64,000 nt of DNA, taken from contig CABHOK010000003.1 in assembly GCA_902168205.1 (NCBI GenBank), forward strand, positions 930,001 to 994,000. Reading direction: 5' to 3'. Of this stretch, positions 25,288-34,030 are shown in pieces. The notes under the pieces were generated by a model. The model was not told where the DNA came from. It did not search any database and saw nothing but the letters and a program-made list of their open reading frames with translations. How positions within the stretch are numbered: the stretch's first letter is position 1; the number at the start of each line of letters is the position of its first letter. A program made the translations under genes and the position numbers. Origin of the DNA: an uncultured Chitinophaga sp. Lineage in GTDB: Bacteria; Bacteroidota; Bacteroidia; Cytophagales; Cyclobacteriaceae.

Positions 25288-25432
25288 CGAATGGGTATAA
25301 GGTAAATTTGTTAATCATGTATGGTAACTTCGTAAAAACAAATTGGTGCCTTGTATCGAATATACCGGCAATATGATTTGAGAAGCTACTGTTAAATGGC
25401 CGTAAAGTATAGTTGGCTATAGGTATGAAAAC

Positions 25433-26527
25433 CTAGTGTATTGAAGGTGTTGTTATTTCGTAGATAGCGGTTTCGGAAGCTTTACCGCGAAAGGTAAGCT
25501 GTGTGGCGAATGAGGCAGTAAATCGGTCAGCTTCCTGGAGCCAGTTCGCTACGGGTGATGATACCAGTAAATTTTTCTTCAGCGTGTTACATTGCTCCAG
25601 CATCCGCGCACAGGTATTCAGTACATCTCCGTGATAAACGATGTCTCGTTTTATAGTACGTATTTCGGTAACGGTAACAAGCCCGGTATGTACTGCAGCT
25701 TTAAAGCGAGGCGTTTCTCCAAATGATTTTGTAAAGTAGTCGCTTTGCTGATCGATTTTTTTGATAAAGTCAAAATATAGCTTGAGCGGTGCGAGTGTCT
25801 TCTGGGCAGTTCGCGCAGGCCAAAGCAGTACGGCTTCATCACCTACAAACTGGTAAAGAATTGCATCGTGCTGATGTATACTTTCGGTTAGTAGTTGAAA
25901 GCTGCTTTCTATAAAACGACTATATTGTGCATGTCCTAATTGTTCGGCAATGCGAGTGGATGCCTGCAGATCGATGAACAAAAACGTAAGATCTTCTTCT
26001 ACCGGCTGACTATATTTACCGAGAAGAGCACCTACAATAGCTTGCGGCCCCAGGTAGTCATAGATCGTTTTGATCATGTTTAGTAAAATACTGAAGAGTA
26101 TAAGGTAGAGGAACACCGAAAGGAATATCTCGGTTTGCAGAAACTCGGGTATTGACTGCAACGATGCATGCAGAGATTTATTCTCAAAAACCTGTGCAAA
26201 GAATATAAAAACGAGAATACAACCGGTCGTTATCAACAAGATAATGATGCTGTATTTATACAGTATAAATCTTCCGAAAGGATAGTTTTCCCAGCGATTA
26301 AATATATACACCTCCATGAATGCTATACCCAGTGCCACGAGCAGGGCCATGCACGATGAGAGTGGGAGCAGAGCCTGTTGAGTTTGGAGATTGATCTCGT
26401 TCAATTCTTTTAGCCCGAGCATTTTCAGCAGGACAAAAATGTTCATTCCGGCTACGTAAGCGATGACCAATACAATGAGGTAAGGTCGGTTAACTTTCCG
26501 CGCGTAGTTATTTATGGCCGCTTTCAT
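25433..26527 (-). CDS. Membrane-anchored class III adenylate/guanylate cyclase
   Basis: The product has 364 residues. Four hydrophobic segments (about 14-36, 53-75, 90-111, 133-152) precede a class III cyclase catalytic domain from about residue 175. The two metal-binding aspartates fit D186 (FLFIDLQAST) and D230 (YQFVGDEAVLLW). VHTGLVTVTEI matches the conserved GI-x-G-x-V region in altered form. Such proteins make cAMP or cGMP at the membrane. It lies between the efflux operon and a Crp/Fnr regulator gene on the same strand and shares its promoter box with the efflux operon. Whether the nearby regulator binds a cyclic nucleotide is not shown. Confidence 0.85.
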   Translation of the reverse strand: MKAAINNYARKVNRPYLIVLVIAYVAGMNIFVLLKMLGLKELNEINLQTQQALLPLSSCMALLVALGIAFMEVYIFNRWENYPFGRFILYKYSIIILLITTGCILVFIFFAQVFENKSLHASLQSIPEFLQTEIFLSVFLYLILFSILLNMIKTIYDYLGPQAIVGALLGKYSQPVEEDLTFLFIDLQASTRIAEQLGHAQYSRFIESSFQLLTESIHQHDAILYQFVGDEAVLLWPARTAQKTLAPLKLYFDFIKKIDQQSDYFTKSFGETPRFKAAVHTGLVTVTEIRTIKRDIVYHGDVLNTCARMLEQCNTLKKNLLVSSPVANWLQEADRFTASFATQLTFRGKASETAIYEITTPSIH

Positions 26528-26555
26528 GAATTACTTTGTTCTGCCGTTGCAGGTG

Positions 26556-26602
26556 CAAAAGAAGCGAGAAGCGGAGAATACTTTTTTAAGATATATTAAA
26601 AA
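26556..26602 (-). promoter_or_regulatory. Promoter of the cyclase gene with the same 21-bp box
   Basis: The box at 26602-26582 is identical over 21 bases to that at 25287-25267. After an 18-bp spacer comes TTCTTTTG plus C (26563-26556), giving a start near 26549 and a 22-nt leader. The two spacers do not share sequence, so the common spacing and box are unlikely to come from a simple recent duplication. Confidence 0.6.
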
Positions 26603-26624
26603 GCGCCCTGTAGGGGAAAGAAAT

Positions 26625-27185
26625 TTACCGTTTGGCCCTGATCACACTAAGCGTTTGCTGGGTTATGCCGAGGTATGAGGCAATATGACCGAGCGGTACG
26701 CGTAGTAATATTTCGGGGTACATTTCCATCATGGAGCTGTAGCGCTGCTCGGCCGTCTGGAATTGAAGAGACTCCAGCTTAATAACAAACATATTCAGCG
26801 TGTCGATGGCAGCCAGAAAAAGCATACGCTGAACCTCGGGTATACGAACGCACATCGCTTCCAGTTCGTGGTATGGAATTACCTTTACGATGGTGTCTTC
26901 CAGAGTTTCCCATCCGTAGGGCTCTTCTTTACCGTAGAAGACACTATTCAGAGGCGTGGTAAACGAGCCTGCATCGAAAAAGAATTGTGTTATGTCACGC
27001 TCATCTTTATAGTAAAACGTACGTATCAATCCTTTTTCGATAAAATATACTTTTGATGACGAACCGCCCGGCTTTATCAGATGTGCGCCCCTGGTATATG
27101 ATTCCGTTTTAAAGGCTGCTACTATTTTGGAACATACTTCGGGATCGAGTTTAATCTTCGAGGTTATATAGGATAGTAGCTCCAT
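26625..27185 (-). CDS. Crp/Fnr family transcriptional regulator
   Basis: The product has 186 residues. Residues about 20-125 form a cyclic-nucleotide-binding-like beta barrel (YTRGAHLIKPGGSSSKVYFI then EKGLIRTFYY), followed by a long dimer helix and a C-terminal helix-turn-helix, VPLGHIASYLGITQQTLSVI. The four-cysteine iron-sulphur motif of FNR is absent (Cys only at about 18 and 112), and the canonical cAMP-contacting RxS motif is not obvious. Such short regulators are abundant in Bacteroidota with mostly unknown ligands. Its stop lies 23 bases before the promoter box of the cyclase gene, making it the first candidate for binding that box. Confidence 0.88.
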   Translation of the reverse strand: MELLSYITSKIKLDPEVCSKIVAAFKTESYTRGAHLIKPGGSSSKVYFIEKGLIRTFYYKDERDITQFFFDAGSFTTPLNSVFYGKEEPYGWETLEDTIVKVIPYHELEAMCVRIPEVQRMLFLAAIDTLNMFVIKLESLQFQTAEQRYSSMMEMYPEILLRVPLGHIASYLGITQQTLSVIRAKR

Positions 27186-27296
27186 AATTTTTGTTTACAT
27201 ACCACAAATTAACGAGAACCGTTGGCACCTCGGTGAAAATGACTACGATTTTAGATGTTCGGTACTATAAAAGATACTATTGCGTACCCTGAAAAA

Positions 27297-27327
27297 GAAA
27301 AGCCGCATCAGGTAGACGCGGCTTTTT
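27297..27327. terminator. Bidirectional terminator after pdhB
   Basis: AGCCGC (27301-27306) pairs with GCGGCT (27318-27323), flanked by AAAA on the left and TTTTT on the right, so it can stop transcripts on either strand. It serves the pdhB gene on the minus strand. Confidence 0.85.
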
Positions 27328-27349
27328 ATATAGTTTGAATTTCTATAAT

Positions 27350-28330
27350 CTAGTCTCTGTACAATACAGCTTTTACAGCCTTCACCGTTCTTTCTACGTT
27401 TGGCAGAATAGCTTGGATCAATGTAGGTGCATATGGCAGTGGTACATCCAGGCTGTTGATACGGTGGATAGGAGCATCCAGGTAATCGAACGCATGTTTC
27501 TGTACGTGGTATGTAATTTCAGTCGCGATAGATGAAAGAGGCCATGCTTCTTCAACGATCACCAGGCGGTTTGTTTTCTTTACAGATTCAACCACAGTAG
27601 CATAGTCGATCGGACGAACGGAACGAAGATCGATCACTTCAGCAGATATACCTTCTTTCTCAAGTTCAGCCGCTGCAGCCAAAGCAACTTTCATGATCTT
27701 ACCGAATGAAACGATGGTAACATCACTACCGGCTTTCTTGATATCAGCAAGACCAATCGGGATAATGTATTCCTCTGCAGGAACTTCACCTTTATCACCA
27801 TACATCACTTCAGACTCCATGAAGATCACCGGATCGTTATCGCGGATGGAAGCTTTCAGAAGACCTTTTGCATCATATGGATTGGAAGGAACTACTACTT
27901 TCAATCCCGGGCAGTTAGCATACCAGTTCTCGAAGTTTTGAGAGTGCTGTGCACCAAGCTGACCTGCGTTACCGGTAGGTCCGCGGAAAACCATCGGAGC
28001 ACTATATTGCCCGCCAGACATTGAATATATTTTGGCAGCAGAGTTGATCACCTGGTCGATAGCCACCAGGGAAAAGTTGAATGTCATAAATTCAACGATT
28101 GGACGCAACCCGTTCATGGCCGCTCCGACACCGATACCTGCAAAACCAAGTTCTGAAATAGGAGTGTCTAAAACACGCTCGGCACCGAATTCGGCCAGCA
28201 TGCCCTGGCTCACCTTGTAGGCACCGTTGTATTCGGCAACCTCTTCACCCATAAGCACTACGCTTGGGTCTCTGCGCATTTCTTCGCTCATGGCCTCGCG
28301 CAAGGCCTCTCTAAACTGGATTTCTCTCAT
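27350..28330 (-). CDS. pdhB: Pyruvate dehydrogenase E1 component, beta subunit
   Basis: The product has 326 residues. MREIQFREALREAMSEEMRR and DPSVVLMGEEVAEYNGAYKV are the typical E1-beta start, followed by LDTPISELGFAGIGVGAA and the C-terminal transketolase domain (VIDLRSVRPIDYATVVESVK). With an alpha subunit it decarboxylates pyruvate using thiamine diphosphate in the 2-oxo acid dehydrogenase complex. The alpha subunit and E2 are not in this window, so the gene stands alone as is common in Bacteroidota. Branched-chain or acetoin dehydrogenase beta subunits are related alternatives. Confidence 0.9.
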   Translation of the reverse strand: MREIQFREALREAMSEEMRRDPSVVLMGEEVAEYNGAYKVSQGMLAEFGAERVLDTPISELGFAGIGVGAAMNGLRPIVEFMTFNFSLVAIDQVINSAAKIYSMSGGQYSAPMVFRGPTGNAGQLGAQHSQNFENWYANCPGLKVVVPSNPYDAKGLLKASIRDNDPVIFMESEVMYGDKGEVPAEEYIIPIGLADIKKAGSDVTIVSFGKIMKVALAAAAELEKEGISAEVIDLRSVRPIDYATVVESVKKTNRLVIVEEAWPLSSIATEITYHVQKHAFDYLDAPIHRINSLDVPLPYAPTLIQAILPNVERTVKAVKAVLYRD

Positions 28331-28387
28331 GTCGGTATTTTGAAAAGCGTGTAAAAATAGTATCCGTGGACGGATTGGGCAAATAAA

Positions 28388-28416
28388 AAACCCTCCCGAT
28401 CATTCGGAAGGGTTTT
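28388..28416. terminator. Terminator after the OmpA/TPR lipoprotein gene
   Basis: AACCCTcCCG (28389-28398) pairs with CGGaAGGGTT (28405-28414), with A residues on the left flank and TTTT on the right, so it can act for the minus-strand lipoprotein gene (A-tract read as U-tract). Confidence 0.8.
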
Positions 28417-28445
28417 CTACCTATTGTTATTCCAATGAGTTTATC

Positions 28446-30221
28446 TTATTTCAATGCGTTTCTGAAAGTTTCAGTAGCTGAGAACTTCGCGAACTCAAGG
28501 TCGCTAAGTGCTGCTTCTTTCAAAGACGGATCAATTTTAACTGCATCTGTCAGGTGACTAACCACACCGTCTGCCTGACCTAATCTTGCAGAAGCTACAG
28601 CTGCACCGTAGTGAGCGATAGCAAGGTTGCTGTTTTTGCTGATAGCTTCATTGAATGAAGTTAATGCATTCTGGTAATCTTTGTTAAGTACTTGTGCCAG
28701 ACCTTTGTTGAACAGGTTGTCAGCATTGTCTGTAGCGTTAGACTCAGAGCTAACCGCTGCAGCGTACTCAGCTTTAATGATTTCAGTAGCACCTTTCACA
28801 CCGTTAACACCAGCTGCGTTGTCGCCAGTAAGACCGCTGCTGATCGCTTTGCTAGCGTGGTTGTAAGCAGCATACGCGTTACCTTTCAATAAGGATACAG
28901 AAGCCAGGTTAGCGTGAACTTCAGGAGCTTCCTGCAGTTTAACAGCGATGTCTAATTGAGCCTGAGCTTTGTCTGCTAAAGCAGCAGCGTTGCTAGGGTT
29001 CTCAATAGCCTGAGCGATATATACTGCACCTAAGTTGTTGTGTGCATTCCAGTTAGAACCTTTTTTAGTAGCAGCTTCGTAGATCGCAGCTTTCTCATCT
29101 AAAGAAGGAGTAAGTGTAGCAGCGTACATCAGTTCTTCGAAAGAAAGTGTATCTGCGCTAACTGAGTTTTGTGTGATTTGCTTAGCAAGTACAGAGATCT
29201 CTGCATCTGTCTTCTTCTCTTTTACAACAAGAATTTCAGTTTTAGCAGTTCTCAGTTTAGGATATACATCTTTGAAAACTTTCTTGTAAGTCTTCAGACC
29301 TTTCATTTGTTTTTCCTGATCTTCGAAAGTACCGCCACCGTTGATGATGTTCAGGTATTCAGCCTTCTCTTCAGAAGATATACCAGTATAAGCTTCGAGT
29401 TCAGTTTTGAATTGTGCCCAGTCCTGGATTACAGGCTTCAGGATGAACTGGATAGAATCAGCCTTGCCTTTGTAATCGTACTTCTTCATTTCCTTACGGT
29501 AGAAAGCTTCGATAGCAGCAGCACGATCCGGAGACAGTTTGCTGTTGATACGTTCAGCACCTTCAGGAGAGTGAGTACCCGTGATAGTTACCGTACGGGT
29601 AGCGTTTTTAGAAGCGATGAATGCATCTAACTGCTTTCCTTTAGTGCTCTTTATCTCAGATGTTCTCAGAACAGATTTACCTTGTTCGAAGATGAAATCA
29701 GGAATTACAATTGGTGTAAGTTCTTCCTGGTTGTTGTAACCGTGACCTGCATAGGCAGCGAAATATACTGGCTTAACAAGTTTAGAAGTAGTGATTACTC
29801 CTGTTGCAACAGGCATACGAGGAGATGCTTTAGACTTTTCGCCTTTAGAAGCTACACCTTCAACTTCAAGCGTACCGGTTTTCATGGCAGGCTGATAAGC
29901 GAAAGAGAAGTTCTTGGTTACTTTAGGCTGTTCAGTCTTGCTATTTGGATAGTCTTCAGCTTTGAATGGAATAGGATCCAGTGCAAGTTCTTTGTCTCCA
30001 TATTTATAGAAGCTGTTCACAGTATAAACTGTACCTTTCTTCAACATTTTAACAGGGAGGTTTGCTGCCATTTCAAAGGCAACAGTGTCTTTGTGAACTT
30101 CCAGCGGGTTTGGTGTAACAGTGAGCTGCTGCTCTTTCGACATCTTCACCATCTTGGGCAGCGTACAGCCCGCAAGGGTCAATGCACCGAAGACCAGACA
30201 TGAGTAAACTACTTTTCTCAT
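28446..30221 (-). CDS. OmpA-like and TPR-containing outer-membrane lipoprotein
   Basis: The product has 591 residues from the ATG at 30221. MRKVVYSCLVFGALTLAGC gives a lipobox with C19. An N-terminal region of beta character is followed by an OmpA-like segment at about 215-300 (IVIPDFIFEQGKSVLRTSEI, then ITGTHSPEGAERINSKLSPD RA with the peptidoglycan-binding pattern), and from about 410 TPR-like helical repeats (NWNAHNNLGAVYIAQAIE, LFNKGLAQVLNKDYQNALTS). It may anchor to peptidoglycan and organise partners in the periplasm. An upstream in-frame extension to 30422 was rejected since it crosses the promoter. It has a strong promoter at 30258-30289 and its own terminator. Confidence 0.8.
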   Translation of the reverse strand: MRKVVYSCLVFGALTLAGCTLPKMVKMSKEQQLTVTPNPLEVHKDTVAFEMAANLPVKMLKKGTVYTVNSFYKYGDKELALDPIPFKAEDYPNSKTEQPKVTKNFSFAYQPAMKTGTLEVEGVASKGEKSKASPRMPVATGVITTSKLVKPVYFAAYAGHGYNNQEELTPIVIPDFIFEQGKSVLRTSEIKSTKGKQLDAFIASKNATRTVTITGTHSPEGAERINSKLSPDRAAAIEAFYRKEMKKYDYKGKADSIQFILKPVIQDWAQFKTELEAYTGISSEEKAEYLNIINGGGTFEDQEKQMKGLKTYKKVFKDVYPKLRTAKTEILVVKEKKTDAEISVLAKQITQNSVSADTLSFEELMYAATLTPSLDEKAAIYEAATKKGSNWNAHNNLGAVYIAQAIENPSNAAALADKAQAQLDIAVKLQEAPEVHANLASVSLLKGNAYAAYNHASKAISSGLTGDNAAGVNGVKGATEIIKAEYAAAVSSESNATDNADNLFNKGLAQVLNKDYQNALTSFNEAISKNSNLAIAHYGAAVASARLGQADGVVSHLTDAVKIDPSLKEAALSDLEFAKFSATETFRNALK

Positions 30222-30257
30222 TGGATTGTGGTTTATTGTTTGATTTTTAACAGGTTG

Positions 30258-30289
30258 CAAAACTATACTTATGTGTATTTTTTTGCAAT
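30258..30289 (-). promoter_or_regulatory. Promoter of the OmpA/TPR lipoprotein gene
   Basis: On the minus strand ATTG (30289-30286) is followed after 20 bp by TAGTTTTG (30265-30258), an exact match to TAnnTTTG. Transcription would start near 30251, 30 nt before the ATG at 30221. This supports the short start and excludes the longer reading frame. Confidence 0.7.
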
Positions 30290-30340
30290 TATACTCAAAA
30301 AAATAAGATGAGATAGGTAATAATAAGGGCCTGAGGCTGT

Positions 30341-30348
30341 TATATTTG
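30341..30348 (+). promoter_or_regulatory. -7 element of the pspC gene
   Basis: TATATTTG matches TAnnTTTG exactly and lies 65 bases before the pspC start. No clear -33 TTTG is seen upstream. Confidence 0.4.
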
Positions 30349-30413
30349 TAAGCCGGATTTTTGCTCGATAAATCAACTTTTTGACAAGTTGAAAATCTAA
30401 ATGTGTAGATAAT

Positions 30414-30641
30414 ATGAACCAACTAACGGATAAAATCCAGGACTTCTTTGAGAGTCAGGCTTTCGGGGTGTGCACGCATCTGGGTGAAAAGCTGGGTGTC
30501 GCTACATCCAGTATACGTCTGTTTTTTATTTATACCTCCTTTATAACGTTCGGCTCTCCGCTGATCGTATACCTTTCCCTGGCCTTTATTATGAACATGC
30601 GCAAACATCTGCGTAAGCGTAAACCCATCTGGGACTATTGA
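30414..30641 (+). CDS. PspC domain protein
   Basis: The product has 75 residues. The PspC pattern FGVCTHLGEKLGVATSSIRL is followed by a hydrophobic segment FFIYTSFITFGSPLIVYLSL and a basic tail MNMRKHLRKRKP. PspC domains take part in envelope-stress responses; in Bacteroidota such single-domain forms are often genes of unknown role. It is divergent from the OmpA/TPR lipoprotein gene and overlaps the 3' end of the glycosyltransferase gene on the other strand by 7 bp. Confidence 0.85.
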   Translation: MNQLTDKIQDFFESQAFGVCTHLGEKLGVATSSIRLFFIYTSFITFGSPLIVYLSLAFIMNMRKHLRKRKPIWDY

Positions 30642-31642
30642 CCGATCTTTCGTTTACCACGAAGGAAGAAGTCAACTATAACTATACCAGTATATAGACT
30701 TACTCTACTATAATGCGGGTATTGGTTACGCAGTTGACTGCGCTTTCGCTGGTTATTACCGATAGCTCCTATAAAACTGATATGTGCCTGAAATACAGCG
30801 GTAAAGTTTCCTGTTTTACCCTTTAGCAGATACATAAAGGCCGCTAGCCAGTCCAGGGCTATACGCACGGGAAATTTATAGAGTAGCTCTGCCGTATCAA
30901 AGTGTTTGAAGATAAGGGCGAGGCCGTTTCGGAAGTTAAGATAGGTCTTGCGCGGGTTTTCATAGCCCAACGTACCGGCTCCTACATGGTATACTATACT
31001 CGCTCCACAATAGTATACCTGTTGATTATCACGATGAAGTTTCCAGCAAAGGTCTATTTCTTCCATGTGCGCGAAAAAATCTTCATCGAGTCCATTGAAC
31101 TGGTGATAAGCCTTTGATCGGATCATGAGACAGGCTCCGGTTGCCCAGAATACCGGGCGTATATCATTATACTGTCCTTTGTCTTCTTCTACATAATCAA
31201 ATATTCTTCCCCGGCAGAACGGATAGCCCAACGTATCCATCAAGCCACCGGCAGCACCGGCATATTCAAACACGCTACGATTATGATAAGAGAGTATCTT
31301 CGGTTGAAGAGCCGCTATAGATGGATTGCTGTCCAACAGCGCGATCATCGGTTGAAGCCACTGCGGAGTTACCTCTATATCTGAGTTTAGCAACACATAG
31401 TAATCGGCTTGTACCTGGCGCAGTGCGCGGTTATAGCCACCGCAGTATCCGTAATTATTATCGAGGCGAATGATCCTGACGGATGGAAAATCTTTTTCAA
31501 GCAGTGCGATCGACTGATCGGTAGAGCCGTTGTCAGCTACAATGATCTCTGCTTCGCGGGAGTGTGAGATAACAGCAGGGAGAAACTGTTTTAAAAATTT
31601 CTCCCCGTTATAATTCAGAATAACTACTGCGGTGTGGCTCAT
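30635..31642 (-). CDS. Glycosyltransferase family 2 protein
   Basis: The product has 335 residues. VVILNYNGEKFLKQFLPAVI, IIVADNGSTDQSI and YYVLLNSDIEV (the DxD-type metal motif as NSD) are the GT-A fold signatures of rhamnosyl- or similar transferases. HMEEIDLCWKLHRDNQQVYY near residue 215 is the conserved ED-type motif region. A hydrophobic segment near 290 may contact the membrane. It would add sugar to cell-surface polysaccharide or lipid. It overlaps ybaB by 4 bp upstream, and pspC by 7 bp at its 3' end. Confidence 0.9.
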   Translation of the reverse strand: MSHTAVVILNYNGEKFLKQFLPAVISHSREAEIIVADNGSTDQSIALLEKDFPSVRIIRLDNNYGYCGGYNRALRQVQADYYVLLNSDIEVTPQWLQPMIALLDSNPSIAALQPKILSYHNRSVFEYAGAAGGLMDTLGYPFCRGRIFDYVEEDKGQYNDIRPVFWATGACLMIRSKAYHQFNGLDEDFFAHMEEIDLCWKLHRDNQQVYYCGASIVYHVGAGTLGYENPRKTYLNFRNGLALIFKHFDTAELLYKFPVRIALDWLAAFMYLLKGKTGNFTAVFQAHISFIGAIGNNQRKRSQLRNQYPHYSRVSLYTGIVIVDFFLRGKRKIGQ

Positions 31643-31974
31643 CCCATGAGGCCGCTTAAGTCTAAGCCCGGAATGTTGGGTAATAAACCTTCGGTGCTTT
31701 TGCGTAACTCTTCCTTGGCCAGTACTTCGGCTTCTTCGGAAGCTTTATTTACTGCGGCTACTACCAGGTCTTGTACAATTACTTTATCATCACCTTTTAA
31801 AAGCGAAGGGTCTATGTCCAATGATACCAGTTGCTTCTTGCCATTTACAGTTGCCTTTACCATACCTGCACCAGCTTCACCATGTGCACGTACATTTACC
31901 AGATTATCCTGTGCTTCCTTCATACGGGCCTGAACTTCTTTCATCTTGCCCATCATTTTCATCATGTCAAACAT
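31639..31974 (-). CDS. YbaB/EbfC family nucleoid-associated protein
   Basis: The product has 111 residues. MFDMMKMMGKMKEVQARMKE is the usual N-terminal helix, then VNVRAHGEAGAGMVKATVNG and SLDIDPSLL, followed by a C-terminal helical part and a Pro/Gly tail. The family binds DNA as dimers and commonly sits next to recR or dnaX; here it is coupled to a glycosyltransferase gene by a 4-bp overlap instead. Confidence 0.93.
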   Translation of the reverse strand: MFDMMKMMGKMKEVQARMKEAQDNLVNVRAHGEAGAGMVKATVNGKKQLVSLDIDPSLLKGDDKVIVQDLVVAAVNKASEEAEVLAKEELRKSTEGLLPNIPGLDLSGLMG

Positions 31975-32080
31975 ACTGTATTGTTTTTACGGGATCCGGA
32001 AATTAAAAGGCCAAAGGTACAAATAGTAAATGCGATTTACGAAGTAAACCTGTGTTCGATTGTCAGTACATGAATCGTAT

Positions 32081-34030
32081 TTATTTTTTACGAATGAGGA
32101 AGAAAGAACCGGAGCGTTCAAATGTTCTTCCGAGCAAATCAGTGATGTTCGCTTTAAATACATACGTAGCTTCGGGCATGAGGGAGCCTTTATAGGTACC
32201 ATCCCATCCGGCACCGGTAAGATCATCGGTGGTATACATCATCTCACCCCAGCGGTTAAAGATTCTCATCTCGAACTTCGCTACAAATTGTCCGTAAACG
32301 GTAAAGTTATCATTGAGACCATCGTGGTTCGGTGTAAAACCGGTAGGGTAAAAAAGATTCGGTTGCTTGATGGTCTCCAGGGTGTTGGATACAGACTCTG
32401 CCAAAGTTCCATCTACAGGGTAAGCATATATAGTATAATAGTATACCTGGTTATCTACATCCTGCGCATTGTCAGTATAGGTGGTAGCGGAGCCGGCATC
32501 AATAGTTTGAAGCAAGGTTCCACCGGCATCATATTTTTCGATAACATAATTCTTGGTGCCACCAGCCCAGCCGTTGTACGTTGTCCAATTAATGGTGATG
32601 ACGTTGTTGCCCTGTACATTTCCCTTCAATGCTACCGGACAAGCTTCGCGGCTCTGTGCGCTGCGGTTGTTACATGCATCGATGTACTCAATCTTATAGC
32701 ATGCTGCTGAAGCAGTGGTATATTCACTATCTGTAAAAGTAATCTGATCGGATGTACCGCGTGGCGTAAAGACCCCGTTGTCGGATTTTAATATAGTATA
32801 CTCCGATGCATTGTAAGCCGGGTCTTGTATCCACGAGAGTTGTACTTCAGTGCCTGCCGGATTTACCACGGCACTGATGTTTTCAATAGCAGCCGGTATA
32901 TCGCTTGAGAATGCGGTTACGGTTTTGGGCAGCGAAAGACTTTTAACATTACCAGGGTAATTAGATTCAAGTCTATAGGTGTACGATGTGCCACACACTA
33001 CATCAGTATCGCTATACGCGCGTAGGTTGGCGGCAAGCGCAGGCGTTAATGCTGCGCTGTTTTTTACAACCGTAAAATTGGCAAGCGGATGTGCTCCGGA
33101 CGCGTTCGCAGTATTCCACGTTAAGTTGTTCTGATTGTTTTGTGCCGCTACATCAAAGTTTGTACTGCATACGATAGGAGAAACTGCAGCTACATTATTC
33201 CCGCACGGGTTATACGTATCTACCCGGAAGCAATAATAATTGTCATCGGGGCGAATGCCTGGTATAGTCTCTGCGAGCGTAGCGGCCGCAGGACTATAGA
33301 TCTGTTTATACTGTTGAAAGCTGGTGGCATTATTCGTAGCGATCATGAACCGGTACTGAATAGAAGGCGATGACGCAAAATCGACTTTAACAGAAGATGC
33401 ATCGAGTACTTCGGTCTGAGATATAGTGGCGGCTGGTAAAGTTGCAGCAACCGTTACCGGCAATGTATTGCTTACACAGTTATCAGCAGTACCCGGTCCG
33501 TTGTAACCACGCACTGAAACGTTGCGGGTAGAGGGAGGCGGTGCCGCATAGGTATGAATATCGGTAGCAGCATTGGCAGGCTTTGTTACCTCTGCCGTAG
33601 CATCGTTATAGTTGAAGATATAGTATGCATATTTACTCTCCGTTACTTTAACCGATACCTGGTTGCCGTTACAGGAGTATGGTTCAAATGCAGGAGGATC
33701 GTTGGCAGTAATGGAAACGCCCACACTGTCGTTATCAACAACGGTGGTAGAGTATATAATTTTCAGTTTGAAATTGCCGGCTGTAGGATAATTCGCGATA
33801 TCGCCACTTACGAAAGGTTGAGCAGGTCTGCCATCACCATAATCGATTACACAAAATATACCCCCGGAGCCACAGGCAGGCGTAACGTTGTGCGTAACCT
33901 GGATGTTCAATCCTGCACAGCCTTTTACCTCATCTACGGTAAATTTATTATTCAAGCTGTTATACTGACTCCAGCTTTTCCAGGAGATGAGCATCCCAAC
34001 GAGAACAAGAATACAGGCTTTACCTCTCAT
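32081..34030 (-). CDS. Secreted protein with gliding-motility C-terminal (CHU_C) sorting domain
   Basis: The product has 649 residues with a signal peptide (MRGKACILVLVGMLISWKSW...). The middle contains PKD/fibronectin-like beta domains (GDGRPAQPFVSGD near the start, repeated SWIQDPAYNASEYTILKSD and WTTYNGWAGGTKNYVIEKYD segments). The C-terminal 90 residues, LFYPTGFTPNHDGLNDNFTV and FNRWGEMMYTTDD, are the type B type IX secretion sorting domain. It should be secreted and attached at the surface. The start overlaps the end of hutH by 4 bp (ATGA), an odd pairing of unrelated functions. Confidence 0.88.
   Translation of the reverse strand: MRGKACILVLVGMLISWKSWSQYNSLNNKFTVDEVKGCAGLNIQVTHNVTPACGSGGIFCVIDYGDGRPAQPFVSGDIANYPTAGNFKLKIIYSTTVVDNDSVGVSITANDPPAFEPYSCNGNQVSVKVTESKYAYYIFNYNDATAEVTKPANAATDIHTYAAPPPSTRNVSVRGYNGPGTADNCVSNTLPVTVAATLPAATISQTEVLDASSVKVDFASSPSIQYRFMIATNNATSFQQYKQIYSPAAATLAETIPGIRPDDNYYCFRVDTYNPCGNNVAAVSPIVCSTNFDVAAQNNQNNLTWNTANASGAHPLANFTVVKNSAALTPALAANLRAYSDTDVVCGTSYTYRLESNYPGNVKSLSLPKTVTAFSSDIPAAIENISAVVNPAGTEVQLSWIQDPAYNASEYTILKSDNGVFTPRGTSDQITFTDSEYTTASAACYKIEYIDACNNRSAQSREACPVALKGNVQGNNVITINWTTYNGWAGGTKNYVIEKYDAGGTLLQTIDAGSATTYTDNAQDVDNQVYYYTIYAYPVDGTLAESVSNTLETIKQPNLFYPTGFTPNHDGLNDNFTVYGQFVAKFEMRIFNRWGEMMYTTDDLTGAGWDGTYKGSLMPEATYVFKANITDLLGRTFERSGSFFLIRKK

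Noticed and set aside
29169-30203. Phe/Ser-rich plus-strand reading frames opposite the OmpA/TPR lipoprotein gene
   Set aside because: They are complements of a gene with lipobox, OmpA and TPR patterns and have no start signals of their own.
30414-30641. pspC as regulator of a Psp operon
   Set aside because: No pspA, pspB or pspF gene lies nearby; the short protein is a PspC domain only.
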